Source: a bacterium (GTDB taxonomy: Bacteria; AUK180). From it: 9,497 nt of DNA. The position numbers and the translations under genes are program-made. The stretch lies in assembly GCA_021162505.1 (NCBI GenBank), contig JAGGYO010000070.1:1-9497 (forward strand), in the 5' to 3' direction. Each line of letters begins with the position of its first letter. Position 1 is the first letter of the stretch. This document shows, piece by piece, positions 1-4,943 of this stretch. The notes under the pieces were generated by a model. It saw only the letters and a program-made list of their open reading frames with translations, ran no database searches and was not told the origin of the DNA.

Positions 1-396
1 GAAATACAATGTTTTAGTTTTACCTGATTTTTCAATTTTTTCTAGGGTAAAACCTAATTTAGATAACCCAAGATCACTTTCAAAGGTCATAATAAAAACA
101 GAAAAAAGAGGTAACATTTGAGGTATTTTTGATTTAATTAAGAATGCTTTTTTTTCTTCGGGATAATAGATGGTTAATTTGTTGCCTGAAAAAATCATGA
201 TCTGATGAACGGGGGATTGAATTTCCATGAAAAGATTATAATCAAAATAGTATAATCGACCAGTTGAATTAGTTTGAGAATCCTTTTGAGTTTCAACAGA
301 AAGAGAGAAAAGCGCAGATAGGGAATTAACCCTATCCGCACTAATATTAATCCATATAAAAAGAAAAAATATAGAAATTAATAACTTCTTTCTCAA
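1..396 (-). CDS. LolA-like outer-membrane lipoprotein carrier domain protein, C-terminal part missing
   Basis: The frame is open from a TTG at 396-394 to the left window edge, giving 132 codons with no stop. The first 20 residues (MRKKLLISIF, then a hydrophobic stretch ending in ISA) look like a Sec signal peptide with cleavage near residue 20, so the mature protein should be periplasmic. Residues 46-90 (GRLYYFDYNLFMEIQSP, then a Gly-Asn-Lys turn, IYYPEEKKA) follow the pattern of LolA-type half-barrels, in which strands carry 'P..q.i..G..l..Y.P'. LolA proteins ferry lipoproteins across the periplasm; more distant LolA-like proteins have other or unknown roles. TTG is chosen because the frame is closed by TGA and TAA just upstream and the next Met (residue 57) would lose the signal peptide. 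There is no clear Shine-Dalgarno site. The gene follows the 149-aa membrane-domain gene by 6 nt, so coupling is likely. The family call is by pattern only and the 3' end is outside the window. Confidence 0.55.
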   Translation of the reverse strand, partial: MRKKLLISIFFLFIWINISADRVNSLSALFSLSVETQKDSQTNSTGRLYYFDYNLFMEIQSPVHQIMIFSGNKLTIYYPEEKKAFLIKSKIPQMLPLFSVFIMTFESDLGLSKLGFTLEKIEKSGKTKTLYF

Positions 397-402
397 AATT
401 TA

Positions 403-852
403 TCAATAATAATAATATGGATCTGTTACGGCTTCAACAAAAATTACATATACAAATACATAATATAATGATACAAGTAATGATTCGGCAACGCATCCCC
501 AAATTGCTTGTTTGCCTTGAATACTTTTTCCTACTTTTTTGTAGTTTTCAGTATAAATGGCAACATAATTAGAGTTTTTACCGATCAAGGATGTTGCAGG
601 CGGAGTTGGTTCAATTAAATAAGCAGCACCAACACCTAAAAGACCGAATAAACAACCGGCGCCGAACCACATCATTTTATTTGTATTGGCTTGAGCGGAA
701 ACGGTTGAAGCAGAGATAGGGTCCCCGCTACTCATATTTCGCTGATGTCCTTGATTTTGTCCGCCGACGATAACGACATTTTGTTCACTACCAGCGAATG
801 AAACCAAAAATACCAAAAGCATAATTAATGTTAAAAGCTTAAACTTTCTCAT
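403..852 (-). CDS. Small secreted membrane-domain protein, paralog of the CsgG-like protein's C-terminal half
   Basis: This is a 149-aa protein of unknown function. Residues 1-20 (MRKFKLLTLI, hydrophobic core, SFA) form a signal peptide. A short polar linker (about 24-58) follows, with the phrase QNVVIVGGQNQG. Residues 62-120 form a conserved block starting WFGAGCLFG and ending KQAIWGC. It contains one hydrophobic Gly-rich helix (about 62-80), PTPP, LIGKNS, and YTENYKKVGK, and is followed by a second hydrophobic segment (about 120-142). The tail ends in four Tyr encoded by TAT repeats. The 59-residue block matches residues 242-300 of the neighbouring CsgG-like protein without gaps at 45/59 identities, so the two genes are related by duplication with domain gain or loss. 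The start is the ATG at 852 because AAAAGGAGG (865-857) lies 4 nt before it and it begins the signal peptide. The frame stays open to 942, but that extension would be non-coding promoter and leader. The gene has its own predicted promoter. Confidence 0.8.
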   Translation of the reverse strand: MRKFKLLTLIMLLVFLVSFAGSEQNVVIVGGQNQGHQRNMSSGDPISASTVSAQANTNKMMWFGAGCLFGLLGVGAAYLIEPTPPATSLIGKNSNYVAIYTENYKKVGKSIQGKQAIWGCVAESLLVSLYYVFVYVIFVEAVTDPYYYY

Positions 853-856
853 ATAA

Positions 857-865
857 CCTCCTTTT
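857..865 (-). promoter_or_regulatory. Strong Shine-Dalgarno site that fixes the 852 start
   Basis: On the minus strand AAAAGGAGG sits 4 nt before the ATG at 852-850. It selects this start over the upstream in-frame ATG at 942, whose translation would run through the predicted promoter and give a protein with no N-terminal signal peptide. Confidence 0.8.
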
Positions 866-879
866 AACTTTAGAACGGT

Positions 880-908
880 AGTATAACAAAAAATACAATT
901 TGAGTCAA
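880..908 (-). promoter_or_regulatory. Predicted sigma70 promoter for the 403-852 gene
   Basis: Reading leftward, TTGACT (908-903) and TATACT (885-880) are separated by exactly 17 bp. The expected transcription start near 873 leaves a leader of about 20 nt that carries the AGGAGG ribosome site. Each hexamer differs from consensus at one position. The gene could therefore be transcribed separately from the upstream CsgG-like gene. Confidence 0.65.
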
Positions 909-957
909 GCAATATTTTAGATACCGAGTCGTAATTTTGCAACTTTCAAAAAATAGT

Positions 958-980
958 AAAAAAGAAAATTCCTATTTTTC
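958..980 (-). terminator. Weak AT-rich hairpin plus T-run after the CsgG-like gene
   Basis: Just after the stop of the CsgG-like gene, the minus strand reads GAAAA, a 7-nt loop, TTTTC, then six T. The stem is only 5 bp with a single G-C pair, so at best it is a weak intrinsic terminator. It does lie between the stop codon and the next gene's promoter, which is where a terminator would be expected. Confidence 0.25.
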
Positions 981-984
981 AATT

Positions 985-1950
985 TCATAGGTCAATTAAG
1001 ATAAAATAATAAAATAAACTAAATAGAGATGAAGACAATGATGAGGCTAAGCACCCCCAGATCGCTTGTTTTGTTTGAACCCTTTTTCCAACCTTTTTAT
1101 AATTTTCAGTATATACCGTAATATAGCTGGAGTTTTTACCGATCAAAGCAGTAGAAGGCGGGGTAGGTTGAACCAAAGCCGCAGCGCCAACTCCTATTAT
1201 TCCAAATAAGCAACCGGCACCGAACCATAAGAATTTACTCGTGTGTAATTGTGCTGAAAGAGTTGAATCCAAAAGCGAATTTCCCGGATCCATACCGGCA
1301 GAAGAAGTTTGTTCCTGTTGGTACCCTTGTGAAATAACGACATTTTGACCGTTTCTCCCTTGATTTACTGCTATATTTGGGGACTTGTTAGAATTGGAAT
1401 TTGTTATTAGAACATTTTGATGATCCTGTTGAATTGGTTTTTGAATTTGTTGTGATGTCTGAGTGCTTTGCGGAGTAAAATTTAATTCCCCTGACCTATA
1501 TGAATTTACAAGATCATCAACCAAAAGGGAAACGCCTTCATCAATACGATTAAAATCATATATTTTCGCGGTTTTAGCCCAAGATATTTTAGCATTTTCA
1601 ATATTTACCAATCTAATAGAAAGAATGAAAGCATTACCTAATTTACCCAATGTACCAATGACAATGCTATTAACTCCCAATATCTTACCAATTTGAACGG
1701 CACATTCTTCAGATGAACAAGCTAAAGATTGCTGCAGATTTTGTTCTTTTAAAATTTGCTTCATAGAAGCTCTATCAACAACCGTAAATATTTTTTTACC
1801 AAAAAGGATATCTCTAAAAAGATCTGATACGATACTAGTACTATTGTTATCTACACCCTTTGCTTTAAAATCCATAATTGCAATGGTATGATTAGAAAAT
1901 ATGGAAACAAATATTAAAATAATAAAAGAAACTAATAAACTTTTTTTCAT
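985..1950 (-). CDS. Secreted CsgG/LpoB-like domain protein with C-terminal membrane domain
   Basis: This is a 321-aa protein. Residues 1-24 are a signal peptide (MKKSLLVSFI, hydrophobic, HTIA). Residues 25-153 match the CsgG N-terminal-like alpha/beta fold found in many periplasmic and outer-membrane proteins: AIMDFKAKG at the start, FTVVDRASMKQILKEQ, then the typical CSSEECAVQIGKILGV followed by IVIGTLGKLGN and the strand LSIRLVNIENAKI. C78 and C83 are placed as in relatives and could form a disulfide. Residues 155-225 are a Gln/Asn/Ser-rich linker. Residues 242-300 are the WFGAGC...IWGC block shared with the next gene, followed by a hydrophobic end, so two C-terminal membrane segments are likely. 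The precise role is unknown; related proteins act in envelope assembly or as regulators of cell-wall enzymes. The ATG start is supported by AAGGGGAGA 3 nt upstream. The domain is recognised confidently, the function is not. Confidence 0.85.
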   Translation of the reverse strand: MKKSLLVSFIILIFVSIFSNHTIAIMDFKAKGVDNNSTSIVSDLFRDILFGKKIFTVVDRASMKQILKEQNLQQSLACSSEECAVQIGKILGVNSIVIGTLGKLGNAFILSIRLVNIENAKISWAKTAKIYDFNRIDEGVSLLVDDLVNSYRSGELNFTPQSTQTSQQIQKPIQQDHQNVLITNSNSNKSPNIAVNQGRNGQNVVISQGYQQEQTSSAGMDPGNSLLDSTLSAQLHTSKFLWFGAGCLFGIIGVGAAALVQPTPPSTALIGKNSSYITVYTENYKKVGKRVQTKQAIWGCLASSLSSSLFSLFYYFILIDL

Positions 1951-1953
1951 AGC

Positions 1954-1962
1954 TCTCCCCTT
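1954..1962 (-). promoter_or_regulatory. Shine-Dalgarno site of the CsgG-like gene
   Basis: AAGGGGAGA on the minus strand precedes the ATG at 1950-1948 by 3 nt. The spacer is short, but with the signal peptide directly downstream this start is well supported. Confidence 0.6.
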
Positions 1963-1971
1963 ACTAACATA

Positions 1972-2000
1972 ATAATAATACTTTTTTAAAAAAAAGTCAA
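1972..2000 (-). promoter_or_regulatory. Predicted sigma70 promoter for the CsgG-like gene
   Basis: Reading leftward, TTGACT (2000-1995), a 17-bp AT-only spacer and TATTAT (1977-1972) form a good sigma70-type promoter. Initiation near 1965 would give a leader of about 15 nt ending in the ribosome site. The layout closely resembles the promoter at 880-908 in front of the paralogous gene. Confidence 0.6.
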
Positions 2001-2125
2001 TGTTAACTCTCTTTTAAATTATTGATCTTACATATTTTGAGGAAGAAACAAAAACTTAGGAAAGTTGCCGGAGTACAATAATTACGAATTATTTGTTTTT
2101 CAGGAAAAACTTCAAGCGTTTTGAA

Positions 2126-2178
2126 TCTGATGAACGACAATTGTCGTCAAATGGGAATTTTAATTGTTGTTCATCAGA
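2126..2178. repeat. 17-bp inverted repeat with a nested 14-bp palindrome
   Basis: TCTGATGAACGACAATT (2126-2142) is the reverse complement of AATTGTTGTTCATCAGA (2162-2178) except at one position, which would be a G-U pair in RNA read rightward. The left arm also contributes to a perfect 14-bp palindrome, ACGACAATTGTCGT (2134-2147). Two mutually exclusive folds are therefore possible in the same 53 bp. This is the longest stem in the chain. Confidence 0.7.
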
Positions 2179-2210
2179 CCCCGTAAATACGGGATAAACT
2201 CCAAAGATAG

Positions 2211-2231
2211 ATTCCGTGTCAAGCACGGAAT
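2211..2231. repeat. 8-bp-stem palindromic repeat of a dispersed-repeat type
   Basis: ATTCCGTG, loop TCAAG, CACGGAAT form a perfect 8-bp stem followed by GACA. Short palindromes of this form are common interspersed repeats in bacterial genomes, though copy number in this genome cannot be seen from one window. Confidence 0.6.
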
Positions 2232-2304
2232 GACAGGGAAATAGTGAGATCCCTCCGCGTACCTGAAACTTAGCATTGAATATTTCCTCTGTCAAAGAAA
2301 AAAC

Positions 2305-2333
2305 TTGACATAGAATAATTTTTTTTGTATAAT
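2305..2333 (+). promoter_or_regulatory. Perfect-consensus sigma70 promoter of the ylxM-ffh-rpsP operon
   Basis: TTGACA (2305-2310), a 17-bp spacer and TATAAT (2328-2333) match the consensus at all 12 hexamer positions and have the optimal spacing. The spacer is AT-rich with a run of eight T. Only 6 nt separate the -10 hexamer from the ylxM ATG (2340), so initiation should fall at or within a base or two of that A. This is the only strong promoter I see for the eleven plus-strand genes. Confidence 0.85.
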
Positions 2334-2339
2334 GAAGCT

Positions 2340-2639
2340 ATGTTAAATAAAGATTTTTTTAGAATGGGAAAACTTATTAGTGTTTATGGAAAGATGCTTT
2401 CGAAAAAGCAGCTAATATATCTTCAATATTATTATGAAGAAAATTATTCCATAGATGAAATCGGTGAGATGGGAAATATTACAAGACAGGCGGTTTATGA
2501 TGTTTTGAAACGCTCGATCTTAAAGTTGGAAAAATATGAAGAGGAATTTGCACTTATTGAAATAAGGGAGCTCCTTGAAGATTTGAAAAAAGATAAAAAA
2601 TATAAAGAAAGAGTAGGGAGAATACTTAAAGATGCTTAA
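2340..2639 (+). CDS. ylxM: YlxM-type helix-turn-helix protein, SRP-associated
   Basis: This 99-aa protein resembles YlxM (UPF0122), usually encoded directly upstream of ffh, as here. YlxM binds the signal recognition particle in the few bacteria studied and has a sigma70 region 4-like HTH fold. Residues 1-30 (MLNKDFFRMGKL, then YGKMLSKKQ) match the family N-terminus. Residues about 37-58 (YSIDEIGE, then ITRQAVYDVLKRS) are the HTH. The rest is a charged helical tail. The start at 2340 fits the family length. The in-frame TTG at 2325 lies inside the promoter and cannot be transcribed, and the ATG at 2364 would delete the conserved N-terminus. No Shine-Dalgarno site precedes it, and the promoter position predicts a leaderless mRNA. 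Its last 8 nt overlap ffh, which implies translational coupling. Confidence 0.85.
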   Translation: MLNKDFFRMGKLISVYGKMLSKKQLIYLQYYYEENYSIDEIGEMGNITRQAVYDVLKRSILKLEKYEEEFALIEIRELLEDLKKDKKYKERVGRILKDA

Positions 2640-3954
2640 CGGGTTAAAGGATAAAGTTAACGGGATATTAGATAAATTAAAAGGCAAACACCTTACGAAG
2701 GATTATGTGGAAAATGTTTTGAGAGAAGTACGCCTTGCTCTACTGGAAGCGGATGTGCATTACAAAGTAGCAGGTAAATTCATAGAAAGCGTAAAAACAA
2801 ATATCATTGGCTCGAAGATCCTTGAAAGTTTAACACCTTATCAGCAAATAATTGACCTTGTTTATAAAGAATTCGTTTTGCTTATGGGTGAGGAAGCGAT
2901 CTTGCTTGAGCCCCCAAAAGATACCCTGCATATTTGGGAGATAGTTGGACTTCAGGGCTCTGGTAAAACAACGCAAAGTGCAAAACTTGCAAAATTCTAT
3001 AAAGATAAGGGTTATAAAGTCCTTTTGGCATCATTGGATGTTTATCGTCCCGCTGCTATTGAACAGTTAAGGATATTAGCCAATAATAATGAACTGGATT
3101 TTTTTGAAGATAAGGAAAAAAAACCCGTAAAATTAGCAAAGAAAGCAAGACAGTATTCTGAAAAGAACAGTTATGACCTTTTAATACTTGATACTGCTGG
3201 TAGATTACATATTGATAAAGAAATGATGAAAGAGGTTGAAAATGTAAAAGCTGCTGTCAAAGCAAATGAAATAATTCTCGTAGTTGATTCAATGGTGGGG
3301 CAGGATGCTGCAAATATTGCCAAAGAGTTCAATGAAAAACTGAATATAACAGGTTCGATTTTAACAAAATTTGATTCCGATACAAGAGGCGGTGCAGCAC
3401 TGAGTGTGAAGTATATTTCTCAAGCGCCAATTCTATTTATTGGTATTGGAGAAAAAATAAAGGATATTGAGGTTTTTTATCCGGACAGAATGGCTCAAAG
3501 GATACTTAATATGGGTGATGTTCTTACACTTATTGATAAAGCAAAGGAACATTATGATGAAGATAAAGCCAAAGAACAGCTGGATAAGCTATTAAAAGCA
3601 CAATTTGATTTCAACGATTATCTGGATCAATTGAAACAATTGCAGAAGATGGGTTCTCTGGAATCCCTTATTGATATGATCCCGGGATTTTCGCAATACA
3701 AAAAGCAATTAGGCAATCAAATACCCAATGAAAAAGATATAAGACATATTGAAGCAATGATACTGTCAATGACAAAGGATGAAAGAAGTCATCCGGAATT
3801 AGTTAATTACTCTCGCAGAAAAAGAATTGCCAAGGGTAGCGGTAATTCCATAAATGAGGTAAATAAGTTTATGAAGAACTTTGAAAGGACAAAAAAGATG
3901 ATGAAAAAAGGAAAAATGAAAAATATGTTCAAAAATATGAACTTGCCATTTTAA
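2632..3954 (+). CDS. ffh: Signal recognition particle GTPase Ffh
   Basis: This 440-aa protein is a full-length Ffh, the SRP54 homolog that binds 4.5S RNA and signal sequences on ribosomes and delivers nascent membrane proteins to FtsY at the inner membrane. The N domain is residues 1-100. The G domain shows the P-loop GLQGSGKT (106-113), DVYRPAA (136-142), DTAGR (187-191), TKFD (245-248, the guanine-specificity motif), RGGAALS (252-258) and GIGEK (271-275). The M domain (about 300-440) contains MGSLESLIDMIPG, the RNA-binding SRRKRIAKGSGNS segment and a Met- and Lys-rich C-terminus ending in NMNLPF. The phrase usually reading KLDGDARGG is KFDSDTRGG here, a mild variation. The start overlaps ylxM by 8 nt, and AGGGAG lies 11 nt upstream. 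rpsP follows after 15 nt. Confidence 0.97.
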   Translation: MLNGLKDKVNGILDKLKGKHLTKDYVENVLREVRLALLEADVHYKVAGKFIESVKTNIIGSKILESLTPYQQIIDLVYKEFVLLMGEEAILLEPPKDTLHIWEIVGLQGSGKTTQSAKLAKFYKDKGYKVLLASLDVYRPAAIEQLRILANNNELDFFEDKEKKPVKLAKKARQYSEKNSYDLLILDTAGRLHIDKEMMKEVENVKAAVKANEIILVVDSMVGQDAANIAKEFNEKLNITGSILTKFDSDTRGGAALSVKYISQAPILFIGIGEKIKDIEVFYPDRMAQRILNMGDVLTLIDKAKEHYDEDKAKEQLDKLLKAQFDFNDYLDQLKQLQKMGSLESLIDMIPGFSQYKKQLGNQIPNEKDIRHIEAMILSMTKDERSHPELVNYSRRKRIAKGSGNSINEVNKFMKNFERTKKMMKKGKMKNMFKNMNLPF

Positions 3955-3969
3955 AATATAGGAGGCATT

Positions 3970-4686
3970 ATGGCGATAAAGATAAGACTTAAAAAAGTTG
4001 GAAAGAAAAAACAACCCTATTACAGATTGGTTGTCACTGACTCAAGAAAACCCCGCGATGGCGAGGTAATTGAAAGATTGGGCTTTTATAACCCGATAAA
4101 AGGAAAATTTTCATTGAAGGTTTCAAGTAATGAAATTGTTAACTGGATTAAGAATGGCGCACAGCCCACTGAGATCGCAAGGAATCTGTTGAAACGCTAT
4201 GGTTTTTACAAATGGTATGAAGATTTTAAGAAAGACCCTCAGCTTGCACCTATTGAAGCAAAGGAAATTTCAATACTTAATAAGCCAAAAAAGGAAAGAT
4301 TGAAAAAACCTGAAGTCAAGGAAGAAGTGAAACCTGAAGTCAAGGAAGAAGCAAAACCCGAAGTCAAGGAAGAAGTAAAACCTGAGGTCAAGGAAGAAGT
4401 AAAACCTGAAGTCAAGGAAGAAGTGAAACCCGAGGTTAAGGAAGAAGTGAAGTCGGTGGAAGAAAAGGTTAGTGGCAATAAAGAAATTAACAATGAAGAG
4501 AAAACAACCACGAAAGAAGAGGTCGAGGAAGAAGTGAAAAGTGAAGAAAATAAAAATGAAGAAGAAAAAAAAGTAGAAACAAAACAGGAGCCAGAAGAAA
4601 AAAAGGAAGTAAAAGAAGAAAAACCCAAAGCCGAAACACCAAAAGAAGAGAAAAAGGAAACTGCATCTGAAAAGGAAGCAGAATAA
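3970..4686 (+). CDS. rpsP: Ribosomal protein bS16 with a long Lys/Glu-rich repeat tail
   Basis: Residues 1-88 are a normal bS16 (MAIKIRLKKVGKKKQPYYR, VVTDSR, RDGEVIERLGFYNP, then the WIKNGAQPT and LLKRYG region). This small-subunit protein binds 16S rRNA during 30S assembly. The family is usually about 80-90 residues; this one has 238. The added ~150 residues hold six copies of the octapeptide KPEVKEEV (residues 113-160; one copy ends in Ala) and then a low-complexity Lys/Glu/Thr segment ending KEAE. The tail has almost no hydrophobic residues other than Val and should be disordered or a highly charged helix. AGGAGG lies 4 nt before the ATG. Long C-terminal extensions of bS16 occur in some bacterial groups, but I cannot say whether this repeat type is known. 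The position between ffh and the KH gene is the conserved one. Confidence 0.95.
   Translation: MAIKIRLKKVGKKKQPYYRLVVTDSRKPRDGEVIERLGFYNPIKGKFSLKVSSNEIVNWIKNGAQPTEIARNLLKRYGFYKWYEDFKKDPQLAPIEAKEISILNKPKKERLKKPEVKEEVKPEVKEEAKPEVKEEVKPEVKEEVKPEVKEEVKPEVKEEVKSVEEKVSGNKEINNEEKTTTKEEVEEEVKSEENKNEEEKKVETKQEPEEKKEVKEEKPKAETPKEEKKETASEKEAE
4306..4449 (+). repeat. Six in-frame 24-bp tandem repeats inside rpsP
   Basis: There are six head-to-tail 24-bp units, each encoding KPEVKEEV. Differences between units are nearly all synonymous third-base changes (CCT/CCC, GAA/GAG, GTC/GTT, GTG/GTA). The only amino-acid change is the final Val to Ala in unit 2. Because the unit is a multiple of three, copy-number change would keep the frame. 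Confidence 0.95.
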
Positions 4687-4690
4687 AAAT

Positions 4691-4696
4691 GGGGGA
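4691..4696 (+). promoter_or_regulatory. Ribosome binding site that favours the 4701 start of the KH gene
   Basis: GGGGGA lies 4 nt before the ATG at 4701 and inside the four extra codons that would be added by the in-frame ATG at 4689. The 4689 codon has only a weaker AAGGAAG 10 nt upstream, at the end of rpsP. Both starts are possible; 4701 fits the family N-terminus better. Confidence 0.55.
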
Positions 4697-4700
4697 TACT

Positions 4701-4943
4701 ATGGAAAAGTTATTACAAACCATTATCGAAGAATTGGTAGACAATAGAGATGCGGTTGAAATCGAAAAAGTTGAAAGTTCATCAGTATATGTTTTTGAGA
4801 TCAAAGTCGCTCCTGAAGATGTTGGTAAAGTTATTGGTAAATCCGGCAGAACTGCTACTGCGATTAGAACGATCATTATATCAATTGCAAGAAAACACGG
4901 AAAGGATGCTATTGTAAAATTCAATGACAGGGAAAATAAGTAA
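4701..4943 (+). CDS. khpA: KH-domain RNA-binding protein (KhpA/YlqC family)
   Basis: This 80-aa single KH-domain protein is of the KhpA family (UPF0109), a small RNA-binding protein commonly encoded between rpsP and rimM. The N-terminal helix (MEKLLQTIIEELVDNRDAVEI) is followed by strands and the RNA-contacting GxxG loop as VIGKSGRTATAIR (GKSG, residues 46-49). In some Firmicutes KhpA pairs with KhpB and affects cell division and sRNA levels; no partner is visible here. Starting at 4689 would add MGDT. The last 20 nt overlap the rimM start region, so the two are likely translated in a coupled way. Confidence 0.9.
   Translation: MEKLLQTIIEELVDNRDAVEIEKVESSSVYVFEIKVAPEDVGKVIGKSGRTATAIRTIIISIARKHGKDAIVKFNDRENK

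Larger units (their letters stand above)
2077..2254. repeat. Chain of consecutive inverted repeats in the divergent intergenic region
   Basis: Within the 389-nt gene-free interval 1951-2339, seven inverted repeats follow one another almost without gaps. They are: 2077-2093 (AATAATT / AATTATT, 3-nt loop); 2095-2110 (GTTTTT / AAAAAC, 4-nt loop); 2111-2125 (TTCAA / TTGAA, 5-nt loop); 2126-2178 (17-bp arms); 2180-2193 (CCCGTA / TACGGG); 2211-2231 (ATTCCGTG / CACGGAAT); 2235-2254 (AGGGA / TCCCT). The motif at 2211-2231 followed by GACA resembles short dispersed palindromic repeats that I recall from many bacterial genomes, where their translations yield phrases such as 'CHSVLDTESI'. I found no transposase and no clear flanking target duplication. 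The segment lies between two outward promoters, so neither predicted mRNA contains it. A MITE-like or REP-like element is most likely; a structured RNA or a protein-binding array is possible. Confidence 0.6.

Noticed and set aside
853..942. N-terminal extension of the 149-aa membrane-domain protein
   Set aside because: It would cross the predicted promoter and leader. AGGAGG and the signal peptide both point to the ATG at 852.
1463..1696. Plus-strand open frame inside the CsgG-like gene
   Set aside because: It lies wholly antisense to the conserved CsgG-like domain, with no ribosome site and no recognisable family.
2077..2100. AT-rich hairpin followed by T5 read as a plus-strand terminator
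   Set aside because: No plus-strand gene precedes it, and the stem has almost no G-C pairs. It is better seen as the first unit of the palindrome chain.
2089..2295. Minus-strand open frame of 68 codons in the divergent intergenic region
   Set aside because: It runs through the chain of inverted repeats and has no ribosome site. Its translation (CHSVLDTESI type) is what dispersed palindromic repeats give when read as protein.
3799..4014. Minus-strand open frame across the ffh-rpsP junction
   Set aside because: It is antisense to the Ffh M domain and the bS16 start, with composition typical of a shadow.
4306..4449. Tandem repeats considered as a CRISPR-like array
   Set aside because: The 24-bp units are contiguous with no spacers, in frame, and encode a conserved octapeptide.
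4239..4628. Minus-strand Ser/Thr-rich open frame opposite the bS16 tail
   Set aside because: It is the antisense reading of Lys/Glu codons, which lack stops in reverse. Its repeats mirror the sense repeats.
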